Assembly: GCF_902806685.2 (NCBI RefSeq)
Contig: NC_048546.1
Location: forward strand, 10,372,534-10,436,533
DNA from: Maniola hyperantus
Lineage: Eukaryota; Arthropoda; Insecta; Lepidoptera; Nymphalidae
Length of the DNA stretch: 64,000 nt
Direction: 5' to 3'
The stretch's first letter is position 1, and each line of letters begins with the position of its first letter. The notes under the pieces were generated by a model. That model did not search any database. It saw only the letters and a list, made by a program, of their open reading frames with translations, and was not told the origin of the DNA. Of this stretch, positions 22,113-33,470 are shown piece after piece. The position numbers and the translations under genes are program-made.

Positions 22113-22787
22113 TATTTTTTTATATGTTATCTAGCTATCTAGGTAGGTCTAAACCTACCTACTATGTAATTTCTTAAAAGAATAAAATTAAAATCAATTT
22201 GATAGGGGCACTTAAGTTCACGTAAACTTATAGGTATATGTTACTTAAACTTATTCAAATGTTCCTTAACAATTCTTATAAGATTTTTGAATATTTATAT
22301 CGCGTTTTCCTGTTACACATTTTTTAAAGTAATTGATATGATTATAATTTTAAACAAGTCTAAAATGTGTACTTATAATATTTTTGAGACAATTTAGTCT
22401 TGAATGCGTAAGAATCCTTACGTAATGAAGTAACTACAAACAGAACCGAAAGATCTCATCCAATTTAAACTGAAATATTGCGCCAAGGGGAATATCTCTG
22501 AAGATTCCCGTAAGAATTCTATTTTCAGATAAGTAATTACACACATCCTATCCATTTTGTTAGGCAATCTTTTGGACGTACAACAGCCTTTGAAATACCA
22601 AATGCGGCCTGTACGTGTCCAATCGGATGTAACCTTTTGTAGTTTTGTAACTGAGTATGTTATTTTGGCAGATTTTTCTCAAGTCCATGATTAATAAAGT
22701 TCAGAGGTGATGCGAGGCGTGACAAAACTTCACAAGCAATAACTTTAGTTCGCCACTTGAGGTCTTCTTCCAAACAATATTATATTA
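22113..22787. other. no feature recognised
   Basis: AT-rich flank of the LINE. Nothing is identified. Confidence 0.4.
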
Positions 22788-23010
22788 CTAGATGATGCCC
22801 GCGACTTCCGCCGACCTTCCGCCTCGCGAATATAGGTTTTTTAATCTCGTGGGAACTCCTTGATTTCGCGGGATAAAAAGTAGCCTATGTCCGTTCTCGG
22901 GATGTAAGCTAACTCTGTACTAAAATTGGTTGAACGGTTGGGCCGTGAAAAGCTTGCAGACGGACACACAGACAGACACACTTTCGCGTTTAAAATATTA
23001 GTAGTAGTAT
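22788..23010 (-). mobile_element. Helitron-like element
   Basis: Minus-strand copy: CTAGATGATGCCCGCGACTT at the 3' end and CACTTTCGCGTTTAAAATAT at the 5' end. The terminal hairpin is altered by extra CCGCC-type sequence. The body contains GTGGGAACTCC and GGGATAAAAAGTAGCCTATG. Confidence 0.75.
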
Positions 23011-23197
23011 CGTCTTTATAAAATTTGAAAGATTTGGAAAGGAAAGCATGGAAAGTAAGAAAGGACTGAGAAGAGCCAGTTTGAAACTTAGCAGTTACTT
23101 TCTTCTCGTTGCAACGTCACAAAATGATTATACTACTTATATCTTGTGATTGCTTCCATGCAACTTTGTCATTAAGAAATTAATCAATTATTGCGTA

Positions 23198-23405
23198 CTA
23201 GACTTGACTTTCGTCTGCCTGGATTTTGGTTATTAAAAATCCTTTGGAAACTCTTTGTTTTTCGGGATAAAAAGTAGTACTTACCTAACTCACGCCCGTG
23301 TTAGGGATGCAAGCAATCTCTGTATTCGGTAGATATCGTCAAAATCGGGTTAACGGATAGACCGTGAAAAGCTAAACGACAGACAGACACTTTCGCATTT
23401 ATGAA
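23198..23405 (-). mobile_element. Helitron-like element, diverged
   Basis: CTAG at 23198, GGGATAAAAAGTAGTACTTA, ATGCAAGCAATCTCTGTATT, ACCGTGAAAAGCTAAACGAC and CACTTTCGCATTTATG in the expected order. The terminal hairpin region is degraded. Confidence 0.65.
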
Positions 23406-24089
23406 CCAAAAAATAGTCACGTCCCTAAGCAAAGAAATATCATCCCCTTCTATTCTTCATTCATTCATTCATAAGGGACATAGAAAACGAAACATCCTAA
23501 GAAAATTTCAACTGAGTCGTTCTTTAACAGTAAATAATATATACTTACCTATTATATTTCGGAAAAGGTAATAAAATATAATATTACCTGACATGATAGA
23601 CATTTCCTTGTATATCAATGAGCTTGTTACGTAAAAATATTCGTGCGCGAAATTCATATTATTTGAATGGCAGCTTCCGATCAGCTTTTGATGCTCATAA
23701 TATAATTGAGATTGGCAGATTTAAAGCGGGGTGTGAAAGTAATGAACAATCGAAAGTGAATTCGTGAGATAAAATTCAGAAATGCAAGAGGCGCGGGAAA
23801 ATGTAACGAAATGGATACCTATTAACTAACCACCTTTCTGTTTGCTAATAATGATGCAATCCACGGAAGTTACCATAATTTTTTTTTCATATCGTATCAT
23901 TAGGTATTAGTACTCACAACCTTGAATGGGAAGCTGGAAGAAATCTCTGTTTAGAGATAAGTATTTCTAATGTAACTTAATTTATTATTGATAATATATA
24001 TATAACTTTGCAACTACAATTTTGGTAGTTACGTGAAAAATAAAATAAGTAAATAAATAAATTATTTTTCGTATAATGCAAGGGCCTAA
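23406..24089. other. no feature recognised
   Basis: AT-rich. Nothing is identified. Confidence 0.4.
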
Positions 24090-24240
24090 AGCTACGGTAG
24101 CCTAGTGGTTAAAACGTCATTCGGAGTTCCAAGGTTCCGGTCCGATTTGAATAGAAATGCAGAAGAATTCTTAGTAGTTCCTATGCATTCCCATCCGGTG
24201 GTGGTGATCCAAGTTTTTTTATTCCAAACATGTTTTATCC
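24090..24240 (+). mobile_element. tRNA-derived SINE-like element
   Basis: CTACGGTAGCCTAGTGGTTA is a good tRNA-like head with box A. The box B equivalent (AGGTTCCGGTCCGATTTG) is degraded. The body CATTCCCATCCGGTGGTGGT differs from families A-D. This could be a separate SINE family or an old fragment. Confidence 0.45.
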
Positions 24241-24287
24241 GTGGAACCCCAATTCAATCCAAGTCATTAACACTACGTACGTACATT

Positions 24288-24350
24288 AAGAAGTAACTAT
24301 TGTGAGTTTACAATCCAGGTAGGATTGTAAACTCACAATAGTTACTTCTT
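24288..24350. repeat. perfect 29-bp palindrome with a 5-nt loop
   Basis: Arms 24288-24316 and 24322-24350 are exact reverse complements; the loop is AGGTA. No repeat family explains it. Confidence 0.95.
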
Positions 24351-24386
24351 CTTCATTCTCAAAATACCAGGTCAAGAAGACAATCT

Positions 24387-24831
24387 GGCTAATTCTGTTG
24401 ACACAGTTCTCTAAATTAAACTAAAATTGGCACCGATTCTAAGCACAACCTAATTTTAGAGTATTCGCACCCCGTTCCCAATATTGTAATATGAAAAGGA
24501 CAGAAGCAGTTTGACATTTCTAAATTTAATTTTTAGATGGTAAAACCCGTGATTTTAGCACGCACTCGCGAACCTACTGATGTTTAAATTTGTATTGTGC
24601 ACTAAAATTTAGAGTCTTTAAATGTGAAAGTCATGTTCCGTTCCTTTTTTAGCATTAGTAAAAAAAAAAGGATGCAGATACTCTAAATTTAGTTTAGAGA
24701 GAGACTAGAGAATCGGGGCCAATTAGGTCTAAAAGTAGGTATTGCTATCCTTTTTATAGTATCCTGCGGAAAAGGATAGAACTAAGTTTAGACTTGTCTA
24801 TGCAGTATGCACCATTTAATTATAGACTGTG
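24387..24831. mobile_element. MITE family Y, copy 3, interrupted
   Basis: The left end GGCTAATTCTGTTGACACAG (24387) and a right part from 24722 (AGGTCTAAAAGTAGGTATTG to ATTATAGACTGTGTCAACG) belong to one family Y element. It is split by another MITE at 24427-24721. Joined, the parts would have the usual Y length. Confidence 0.7.
24427..24721. mobile_element. MITE family Z, nested inside family Y
   Basis: About 295 bp. The left end is GGCACCGATTCTAAGCACAA and the right end reverse-complements to GGCCCCGATTCTCTAGTCTC. AATT on both sides may be the target-site duplication. The subterminal ACTCTAAATTT motif is inverted. Z and Y share the terminal CCGATTCT, which suggests the same transposase. 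Confidence 0.65.
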
Positions 24832-26555
24832 TCAACGTTTCCTATAGCCTTTTTTTCAAGACTAGCTTCACAACTTTTCAAAAAGCTCCGAAATCCAAGA
24901 TTAACCAGTAATTGTGGTACTTATCTCAAATAAGAGTAAATCTTCATTCCGTATACGAGTTCCGCTCGTATAGCAGTCAACAAACGATTCAATCGTATTA
25001 TAAGTACGGATTCCCTCACAATCCGAGCCAATCTTCGGCTGGTACATTTTTAATTGCTTTTTTGGCCGACACAATCGCCCAAACTGGCCGCCAGCAGCGG
25101 GTGGCCGCCGGCTCCTTTAGAACTCCTGTAATTATAATTATTCCATTAACTTCTACCAACCAACGCAATTATTCGAAAAATATTTTTTTCTCATTCCAAC
25201 TTGCAGCAATTTAATTTGTTATTTTCGTGCCTTAATATTATTTGTGTGCTGAGTAATCTTTTTAAGCTAATTATCATTTTGATTCCGGAGGCGAATCCGG
25301 CGTAATCTCGTGTTACTTACATTGAAAAATAGGTTAAATTAATTATTTATTCAATAAAACCGAAAATTTAAACCTTGTGAGAAATAAAACTCTAACAGCT
25401 AACTTATTTTATGGGTTCCGTACGTTTTAATAATTTAGAACTTGAATGGGTATCTTCTTCTAGCCTAACCTAAAATGATACCAATAAATTACTATAATCT
25501 GCGAATATTATCATCATCTTTGCAACAAATTGTATTAGGGTTGTGTCTATACCCATGGTCGAAAATCAAGGATGGTGAATCAAATACAATAATAGTCCAG
25601 GGGTTTAAGTATCGTTACGAATATCCCCAGCTGGAAGTCTTATTAACTATCGGACCCCCTATTTTTTATCTATAAATTGACAACCTATAGTTAGTTATTA
25701 CATTAAAAAGGCCGTTAAAACACGACTTTAATCATCAAATCACAAGCGAAATCAAGATTTTATTTTTAAAATTAATTGTGCAAAAACAAAGTCTATATTT
25801 TTACCAATGAGAAGAACAAAGAGAAATTCGTAATAATCGCCATATGACGTCTCTAACCTGTCCGCCCTTAAACAAGATTTATGTCAGATGTTTACTACTT
25901 CACATGCATTGCTCCATTTCTTAAGCTTTTTGTTTAGAGAGTTGGAGCCAAAACAGCAATGGAGGTTGCAGCTAGTTAATTCAGAACATTTATGGATGCA
26001 CCCAACGGCGAGAACCTGCAGTGTACAGTTTTTTGATTACAACAGCCGTAAGCAAGCAGGGGTTATTAACATTTTAAATAGCAATTACATCAATTATATC
26101 ATAATAACTCTCAAGATTCATAACAGTTCTAATAGAGGTGTTTATAGGTAAAATATAATTGTGTTATAAATGAGAAGTGTACGTATATTAATTTCTGATT
26201 ATAATATTAAATTGCCGTCTAATGAAATAACATTAACAAATAAGTACCTACACTATTAAGTTTAATTAGCATGCAATTTATCGCGAAACGGGTTCACTGC
26301 ATTTACGAAAATTAATTATTTCCATTCGCTCTCTGGCGAATAATATAAAATGTAATTACAATAATTAAAGTACAATTTAATAATTGTTGAAGTAGCGAAT
26401 ATGAAGGGCAATAGGCAACCAAAACACCTGGTTCAAAAAACCGATACAATGTCTATCGATTTTTTGAAATGTCGATTCCGCACCTGAAAATTCAGCGTTG
26501 GGAAACCCTCTTCTAGTTAAACAAACAATTTCAACTGGATGCAGCTGGATAGTGA
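24832..26555. other. no feature recognised
   Basis: AT-rich except for a GC-rich patch at 25060-25115 (CTGGCCGCCAGCAGCGGGTG). A 100-codon frame (24912-25214) spans it but shows no recognisable domain. Confidence 0.3.
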
Positions 26556-26650
26556 ACACAAGTGGCACAAGATCCGTGTTCTGTGAAAAATCCGTTTAAG
26601 AGAACTACGAGTATGTCCAGCTGTGGACTACTAGTATGTTTCAAAAATAC
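26556..26650 (+). mobile_element. eroded LINE 3' end
   Basis: GGCACAAGATCCGTGTTCTG and GTATGTCCAGCTGTGGAC correspond loosely to the LINE terminus at 12470. No tail remains. Confidence 0.35.
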
Positions 26651-27220
26651 ATTTGTGTAAAATGTTTTGGACAACTGATTTCTTTAAAATAACAAAAACA
26701 AATGTTTGCGGCGAGCATCAATTTTTTTCTAAAACCGAAATTCCGTAAATCCGCACTCAAGGCCAGGTAGCAATCGAATTTTAAATTTATTTGTATTTCC
26801 TAAAAAAACGAACAATAGAAAACATACGTTTACCTGGCACAGATTATAATAAGGAACGAGAAATATGACGATACGACATCCACATGTTGTTTTATATTGT
26901 TTGCATTAAAAAAAATAAGGCACCGATGTCTGTTGTAGGTACTTGGGTTCCGTACCTAATAAAATAGTCGATTTTTTTTTAGAAAGTAAGTTCAAGACAA
27001 GGACAAAAAAATAAGGTTGCAATAAAAAAAGTTAGTAATACCCACGGTTAAAGATGAACTCTGTTTAAAGGAAACACTTTTAAAAACTTTTAAGTATCGA
27101 CATTATCAAGCGTCACCAGAGAGTGCATAGATCCGAAAACTGGCAGAAAGTGTTAGGACGTAGGTACTATCTGCACTATCAGCAATCCATCTAAACATTG
27201 TCAAATGTTACTATTCTTCG
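26651..27220. other. no feature recognised
   Basis: AT-rich. GGGTTCCGTACCTAATAAAA near 26944 is a scrap of a P-type end. Confidence 0.35.
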
Positions 27221-27358
27221 AAAGTCCGATTTTCCGACATAAAAGTAGCCTGTGTCATCTCCATGTTTTTAACTATTGCAAAAAATCACGAAGATCCGTT
27301 GCTCTGTTGCGTCGTGATTGAAGGACAAACTAACACTTTTGCATTTATAATATGGGTT
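27221..27358 (-). mobile_element. Helitron-like element, 5' half
   Basis: TAAAAGTAGCCTGTGTCATC, GCTCTGTTGCGTCGTGATTG and GCATTTATAATATGGGTTAT match the TCACTACCC subfamily on the minus strand. The 3' terminal hairpin is gone. Confidence 0.65.
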
Positions 27359-27966
27359 ATTATTGACATTTATTCATCAAACTCATTTGACATTGGTTGG
27401 TCCTACGTTGCTACTTCATTGAGTATATCAAAATTGTGTGATTCGTAAAAAACCTTCAATAAATAAATGAGCTCGATGGCTATCATTCAGAGTTGATCAC
27501 TCCGCAGGGTTTTCACAATTTCTTCAGGGAACCCTAAAAACGAAGCTCTTTGTAAATGCCGTTGTTTGGTGAGTGAATTATATTATTAGTTGTTGGAGCC
27601 CTCAAAAACTTGGTAACAGTGTAGATGCGGCTTTTTGTCGGCCGTTCGAGTGGAAAAGGAGTTTCTGCCTCGGTTAATTATCACAATCGGATTTAGCACA
27701 ATTAGAAACTAATATTGGCTAATGCCTGTTGCGTTTGCTAATCCATGATGTGTAAGATGGGGGATGGTAAAGCAAGCTGCTTAAGAAATTCAGTTACGGC
27801 TGGTTACCATTTATTAGCAACACATTCGGCGATTAATTTTTACATATAGAGATTTGTCATAAAAAATAAAATTGCCCACAATCACATCTGGTGGGAAAAG
27901 GGAAGTGATAGGTATTAGTAGCCTATTCTCATTCCTATACTTACTTAATTTGAACATTATTACACA

Positions 27967-28200
27967 CTAGCTGATGCCTGCGACTTCGTACGCATGAATT
28001 TTGGTTTTTAAAAATCTCGAGGGAACTCTTTAATTTTCCGGGATACAAAGTAGCCTATGTCACTCTCCAGGTCTTAAACTATACCCATGCAAAATAGCAC
28101 GTCGATCTGATGCTCTGTTGCGTCGTGAGTAAAGGACAAACCAACAAACCAACAAACCAATAAACCAACAAACAAAGACACTTTCGCATATGGGTAGTGA
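27967..28200 (-). mobile_element. Helitron-like element, full length
   Basis: CTAGCTGATGCCTGCGACTT at the 3' end and CGCATATGGGTAGTGA at the 5' end (TCACTACCC on the minus strand). The interior has repeated ACAAACCA units (28138-28170) and ATGCTCTGTTGCGTCGTGAG. Confidence 0.8.
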
Positions 28201-28623
28201 TTTGAAAGTTTTTTTCGTATAAATTTTTTTGACATTTGGCGCTTACTCTAACAAGCAAGATTTTTCAATGCAAAACCTACTCGCTTGAGTGTCTAATCTA
28301 CTTAACCATCGATGTAGGTATATACAGAGGTAAAAGTAAAGAAAAGGCTATTTATAGGATATCGTTTAAGTATTCAGGTAACTGCAACGTGCATATAAAA
28401 TGCCAATTAAAATGCAGAAGAGTAAATCGAAGTGGCGACTGCAGTTAAAAATCAATCAGTCGATTTACATGCGATGCAGTTGAATGTATTAAAACGCAGT
28501 AGGTACCATTGTAACGTCGACATTATTCTACAAGGAATGCTCATTAGCCCTTGAAGGCCTTCCCTTTGTATATGAAAATAATGACTTGTTGGGAGTAGCG
28601 CATACATTAGACAAGACATTTTG

Positions 28624-28672
28624 ACGACCTCCCTGACGCAGTGGTAAGCAGTTAAGCACTGTAGTCTTATAA
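28624..28672 (+). mobile_element. SINE family C head only
   Basis: GACCTCCCTGACGCAGTGGT followed by GCACTGTAGTCTTAT is the tRNA-like head of family C; the sequence then diverges. A second head begins at 28901. Confidence 0.5.
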
Positions 28673-28690
28673 CTAATTTGTACTTAACAA

Positions 28691-28890
28691 CTCCTCGCCG
28701 GCTCATTACTGAGAACGGGTCTCCTCTCAGAATGAGAAGGTTTGGGCCTTAGTCTACCATGCTGGCCAAGTGCTGATTGGCAGACTTCACACACCAAGAA
28801 CATTATGGAGAACTCTCAAGCATGCAGGTTTCTCCTTGTTTTCCTCCTCCTTTTCTCACGATGTTTTTCCTTCACCATTAAAGCAAGTCT
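28691..28890 (-). mobile_element. SINE family A, truncated
   Basis: CTCCTCGCCGGCTCATTACT, GTCTACCATGCTGGCCAAGT, TTCACACACCAAGAACATTA and TTCCTTCACCATTAAAGCAA are the reverse complement of the family A body. The tRNA-like head is missing. It is wedged between two family C heads. Confidence 0.7.
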
Positions 28891-28900
28891 GACCGCTGAT

Positions 28901-29198
28901 GACCTCCCTGGGGTGGTGGTATGCACTGTAGTCTTATTAGTGGGAGGTCCCGGGTTGGATTCCTGGCAGGGGTTTGGAATTTTATAATTTCTGAATTTCT
29001 GGTCTGGTCTGGTGGAAAGCTTCGGCCGTGGCTACCACCCTACCGGCAAAGCCGTGCCGCCAAGCGATTTAGCGTTCCGGTACGATGCCTTGGACAAACC
29101 AAAGGGACATGGGTTTAATAAAAACTGCCATACCCGTTCCAGTTTAGCCCGCTCCATCTTAAACTGCATAATCATAATCACTTACCACCAGGTGAGAT
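28901..29198 (+). mobile_element. tRNA-derived SINE, family C, near full length
   Basis: Head GACCTCCCTGGGGTGGTGGT (box A, diverged) and TCCCGGGTTGGATTCCTGGC (box B, one change from consensus). Then GGTCTGGTCTGGTGGAAAGC, GCAAAGCCGTGCCGCCAAGC, CGGTACGATGCC and CTTACCACCAGGTGAGAT at the 3' end. It is one of the most widespread SINE types I know in Lepidoptera. Confidence 0.8.
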
Positions 29199-29320
29199 AG
29201 CTAGCCTACGTCATAGCTATCTGCATGCCAAATTTCAGCCCAATCCGTCCAGTAGTTTGAACTGTGAGTTGATAGATCAGGCATGAGTCAGTCACCTTTT
29301 ACTTTTATATAATTTTAGAT
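29199..29320 (-). mobile_element. Helitron-like family 2 fragment
   Basis: AGCTATCTGCATGCCAAATT, CCAGTAGTTTGAACTGTGAG, a degraded AGTCAGTC run and CCTTTTACTTTTATATAATT match the reverse complement of the 5' half of the elements at 7148. Confidence 0.6.
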
Positions 29321-29326
29321 AGAGAT

Positions 29327-29367
29327 TCTTAGTTTTAATAATTAATTATTAATTACTAAAACTAAGA
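29327..29367. repeat. quasi-palindrome, 20-bp arms
   Basis: Arms 29327-29346 and 29348-29367 pair with one mismatch around a single central base. Confidence 0.8.
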
Positions 29368-29834
29368 GTTATATTATATAACTTATAAATTAATTATATT
29401 ACTAGGTTCGTTTGTACCTCTGATTAATTCTACATAGGTACATAATAATTATGTCATTGAAAAATATATTTTTTTGTCGACTGTCTGTCGTGTTGTCTAC
29501 TCTGGCATAATTATTGTTCCTACACCCCATAGGTATAAGGTAGGTATATAATTATAATATTTTCCAACATTTCCGCTTAAATAACACACAAACACAAGTA
29601 TTATCTCCCGGCGATCATTAAGTATTCCGTTACATGTGTAATTAACAAAATACGTTTTTCTGTCTGTTTATAACACGAGATTTTATATTAATCATGGAAA
29701 TATCCCTTTACTTGCGCCTATTCCCTTGTTTGTTCTTCGACTCGGTGGTTTTTATGGTGGAATTAAATAATGAGGTCGTAAGCAATTATGTTATGACTGT
29801 TTAGAAATTTCCACGTATAAGTGATGAAGTTTTT
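29368..29834. other. no feature recognised
   Basis: AT-rich. Nothing is identified. Confidence 0.4.
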
Positions 29835-30263
29835 TTAGGGTTCCGTACCTCAAAAGGAAAAACGGAACCCTTATAGGATCACTTTGTTGTCTATCTGTCT
29901 GTCTGTCAAGAAACCTACAGGGTACTTCTCGTTGACCTAGAATCATGAAATTTGGCAGGAAGGTAGGTGTTATAGCTGACATTCGGAGAAAAATCAGAAA
30001 ATCGTGAATTTGTGGTTACATCACACATAAAAAATTAAATTGTGGCCATAAACTAATAATTAGTATTTTCAATTTTCGTAGTAAGATAACTATATCAAGC
30101 GGGGTATCATGTGAAAGGGCTTCGCCTGTACATTCTAAACACATTTTTATTTATTTTTATGTATCACAGTTTTTGAATTATCGTGCAAAATGTCTAAAAA
30201 ATACTACTGTAGTACCTACATACGGAACCCTCATTGCGCGAGCCTGCCTCGCACTTGGCCGGT
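29835..30263 (+). mobile_element. interspersed repeat family P, full length
   Basis: The best copy, about 430 bp. It starts AGGGTTCCGTACCTCAAAAG with hairpin mate ACGGAACCC, and passes CTTTGTTGTCTATCTGTCTG, ATCATGAAATTTGGCAGG and TATCAAGCGGGGTATCATGT. It ends CGCGAGCCTGCCTCGCACTT then GGCCGG. Both flanks are runs of T, so a target duplication cannot be read. No coding frame. Class unassigned. Confidence 0.75.
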
Positions 30264-30504
30264 TTTTTTTTTCAATATAAGTCAATATAGAATAATCTAA
30301 GTTAATCAAGATCACTGCTGCTTTCACCTATTTCTCATAGGAGAGAAGAATATGAGAACAACCCTCGCCATTTACGCGATAGCCCTCCCAAGGCTACCTA
30401 CTCGTACAATTTAGTGACAGCCCAGATTTCTCCGTACATGCAGGTTTCATTGTGACGATGTTTTTCTTCACCGTTTGTGAAATAATCCCGTGTAAGTATT
30501 TTTC

Positions 30505-30812
30505 TGTGATAGATAGTTAGGGCATCTGCCTTCTAATCGGAATTGGTGGTTCGATCCCAGGCACGCACCAGTAACTATTCGGAGTTATGTGCGTTTTAAC
30601 TAATTAAATTTCCCTTGCTTTAACGGTGAAGGAAAACATCGTGAGGAAACGTGCATGCCTGAGAATTCTCCATAATATTCTCGAAGGTGTATGAAGTCTA
30701 CCAATCCGCACATGGCCAGCGTGGTAGACTATGGCCAAAACCCTTCTCACTCTGAGAGGAGACCCGTGCTCTGTAGTGAGCTGGCGATGGGTTCATCATG
30801 ATGATGACGATA
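30505..30812 (+). mobile_element. tRNA-derived SINE, family A, full length with TSD
   Basis: AAGTATTTTTC occurs exactly at both flanks (30494-30504 and 30813-30823), an 11-bp target-site duplication. The head carries TGATAGATAGTTAGGGC (box A area) and GTGGTTCGATCCCAGGCAC (box B). The body has TTAACGGTGAAGGAAAACAT, GTATGAAGTCTACCAATCCG and CTCACTCTGAGAGGAGACCC. The tail is ATCATGATGATGACGATA. Confidence 0.9.
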
Positions 30813-30823
30813 AAGTATTTTTC

Positions 30824-31339
30824 AAGTAGGGACCTATACCAATTTTAGCGTATAAATTTTCATGAAAAACCTAGGATATTTCTTAGCAATCCGAGTATAA
30901 CAAGAATGTTAGGGCCATAACATTTTTGGTAAGTAGGTATTTTCAGGCCAAATATTTTCTTTTGTTTTTATTACCTATGGCATTACTAACATTCCTCAAA
31001 TGGTAAATGCTAACTATAATGAGTTCTCTAACATTCCTTTTTACAGTGCTATAATTTGTGTTAATAAACCCATTAAAGTCCATTTTCTTTCAAGAACTAG
31101 CAATGCTTTATAGTATTTTATATGCGAGAATCTCAGCTTTGCCATAAAAACCACGGAAACCAGAAATTGAAGAATAATAAAGACCATAATAATATTAACT
31201 TGCAGAATAGTAACTACCTTCTGCAATACAGGATTTTCCTAGTGCAGAGGGTAGGAAACTCGTTCTGGTGTCTAAATTCAAAATTCAAAATAAATAAAAT
31301 AAAATAAATTAATAATAATCCTCGTATGGCACCTACTAT
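30824..31339. other. no feature recognised
   Basis: AT-rich. An A-rich, AATAAA-rich stretch (31275-31315) may be an old LINE tail. Confidence 0.35.
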
Positions 31340-31428
31340 TAGATTATGATGCCTGCGCCTTTGTCCACGTGGAATTAGGTTTTTCAAAATCCCGAAACTC
31401 TTTGACTTTTCGAAATAAAAAGTAGTAA
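31340..31428 (-). mobile_element. Helitron-like element, 3' fragment
   Basis: GATGCCTGCGCCTTTGTCCA, GTGGAATTAGGTTTTTCAAA and GAAATAAAAAGTAGTAA match the terminal third of the Helitron-like family on the minus strand. Confidence 0.55.
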
Positions 31429-31449
31429 TTTTTTTTTGTGATGAAGATA

Positions 31450-31632
31450 ATCACAAATTCACGGTTTTCGGATTTTTCTTTTTACGTCTGCTATAAGACC
31501 TAGGTAGGTCTTGCCCATGATTCTAGGTCAACGGGAAGTACCCTGTAGGTTTCTTGACAGATACGACAAACAGACGGACAACGAAGTGATCCTATAAGGG
31601 TCCCTTTTTTCCTTTTGAGGCGCGGAGACCTA
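31450..31632 (-). mobile_element. repeat family P, 5' half
   Basis: ATTCACGGTTTTCGGATTTT, TGATTCTAGGTCAACGGGAA, ACGAAGTGATCCTATAAGGG and CCTTTTGAGGCGCGGAGACC are a diverged P copy on the minus strand. The 68-codon frame here is not a gene. Confidence 0.6.
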
Positions 31633-31917
31633 AAAATATCAGACAGACAGACAGACACATTTTCGTATAATTGTATAAAATAGACTATGTTTGTCTGTCT
31701 ATTCACTTTAAATCCATAATTTTATTTACTTACACTGATTTACGAAGAAAGTTTATCCCGTGCGAAGAAAGGAAAAGTCAGCTTGTTTAAATAAATCAAA
31801 AAAAAATACAAGTTGCTGTACCTACTGCTTGCACCTTCCCTTTCATTCGCAGTTCAATCTCAGAAAAGTATTTTTGATTTCCAAGTTCCAAGTAAGTACC
31901 GAAAATTAACAGCATTA

Positions 31918-32765
31918 ATCACATTATCGTATTAACGCACATTGTGATCGCATCTGATTAATGAAGTGATTGCAGCATGGCGGAATCACGATCGCATGAT
32001 TAATTGTTATCATATGAATTGCAGAACAGCAAATTAAATGGAATGGAGGGCATTGTATTTTGGGTTATCGATTTTTGGTGTTTAATGATTTTATTCTGAA
32101 AATTTTATTGAAATAAACTTTTGTGGTCCTTTTATATCGATGACGTATTTTTGACGCAGGTAACGAAACTTTTATCTGTATTATTTGTAATAAAATGTTA
32201 ATTTATAATGTAGGAATTCAAAATCTATATCTAACAATTTATTTGTAGTTTTGTACAACAGAAAGCGTATATTGTTTTCGTGCAAACAAATCACATTATC
32301 ACATTATCGCATTGACACGCATTGTGATTTGTGATTGCATCTGATTAATGAAGTGATTGCGGCGTGGCGGAATCACGATCGTATGATTAATGTTATCATA
32401 TGAATTGCAGAACAGCGAATTACATTGCATTGTTTGAAATTGGGTTATGGACCTATGGTGTTTGAATGTTCTTATTCTGAAAACTATATTGATTTAAACT
32501 TTTTGGTTCTTTATATCCATGAGACATTTTTTGTTGCAGGTAACAAAGAAAGTTATCTGTTATTAATTATTTGTGACGAATTTGGTTTATAATTTAGGAA
32601 TTCAGGATCAATGTTCCTAATTACCTACTTGTAGTTTTGTACACATTAATATGTTTTTCGTGCAAATAAACAACATTTTAATCATATTATCGCATCTACA
32701 TTTATGATTGCATCTGATTAATAAAGTGATTGCACAGTGGCAAAAATACGATCACATAATATTTT
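31918..32765. repeat. tandem repeat with a unit of about 380 bp, ~2.2 copies
   Basis: The marker CTGATTAATGAAGTGATTGC occurs at 31954 and 32341, and in altered form at 32714, giving periods of 387 and 373 bases. The surrounding blocks (GGCGGAATCACGATCG, GTTATCATATGAATTGCAGA, TTGTAGTTTTGTACA) repeat in the same order. The third unit is partial. Non-coding; it resembles satellite monomers more than a transposon. Confidence 0.85.
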
Positions 32766-33118
32766 TTTTTTTAAATATCAACATACAAAAAAAAATACGC
32801 ATTGCAAAAAACCACAGAGGTTTGACCCTCAATGCGGACGAGTAATAATAATTATTGTTAACATGAAAATCGGGAAGCAGAATGTAATGTACATTTACTT
32901 AACAATCATACGATCAACGTACCGTACCTGTGGTATGTTGTGATGTGGTTGTGATAGACCGTCTCACTTTCGATATGGTTTTCGAAACACAAAAATATCA
33001 TAATATGATGCTTGATTGAGTTATGCAACCAATCAACATAGAGTGCCACTTACGAGCGGTGAATATAGTTTATTGTGTAACAATGATCACTACAATGAAA
33101 GTAAGTACATATTGTTGA

Positions 33119-33285
33119 CTAGATGATGCCCGCGAATTTGTCCGCGTCATTTTAGGTTTTTAAAATCGCGTCCAAATGCTTTGATTTTTCCGAGATGCAA
33201 ACTTTATCTGTATCTTTCTTGAAAATCAGATAAACCGAGGGGTCGTGATAAAATAACAGACACACATACTTTCGCATTTATAAAA
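33119..33285 (-). mobile_element. Helitron-like element, clustered copy 1
   Basis: CTAGATGATGCCCGCGAATT at the 3' end; ACACACATACTTTCGCATTT at the 5' end, where it runs directly into the next copy. Confidence 0.7.
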
Positions 33286-33470
33286 CTAGATGATGCCCAC
33301 GACTTCGTCCGCATAGATTATTTTTTTTAATACCGTGAGAACTTTTTGATTTTCCAGGAAAAAGTAGCTTATGTCCACCTCTTGGAAGCAAGCTTTCCCT
33401 GAATCAAATTTTGTCAAAATCGATAAGGCAGATGGGTCATGAACAAGTAACAGACAGGCAGACACCCTGT
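33286..33470 (-). mobile_element. Helitron-like element, clustered copy 2
   Basis: Begins with CTAGATGATGCCCACGACTT immediately after copy 1. The body has AAAAGTAGCTTATGTCCACC and AAATCGATAAGGCAGATGGG. The 5' end is unclear near 33470. Confidence 0.65.

Noticed and set aside
28138..28175. ACAAACCA repeats as a CRISPR or minisatellite
   Set aside because: They are the normal internal repeat of the Helitron-like TCACTACCC subfamily.
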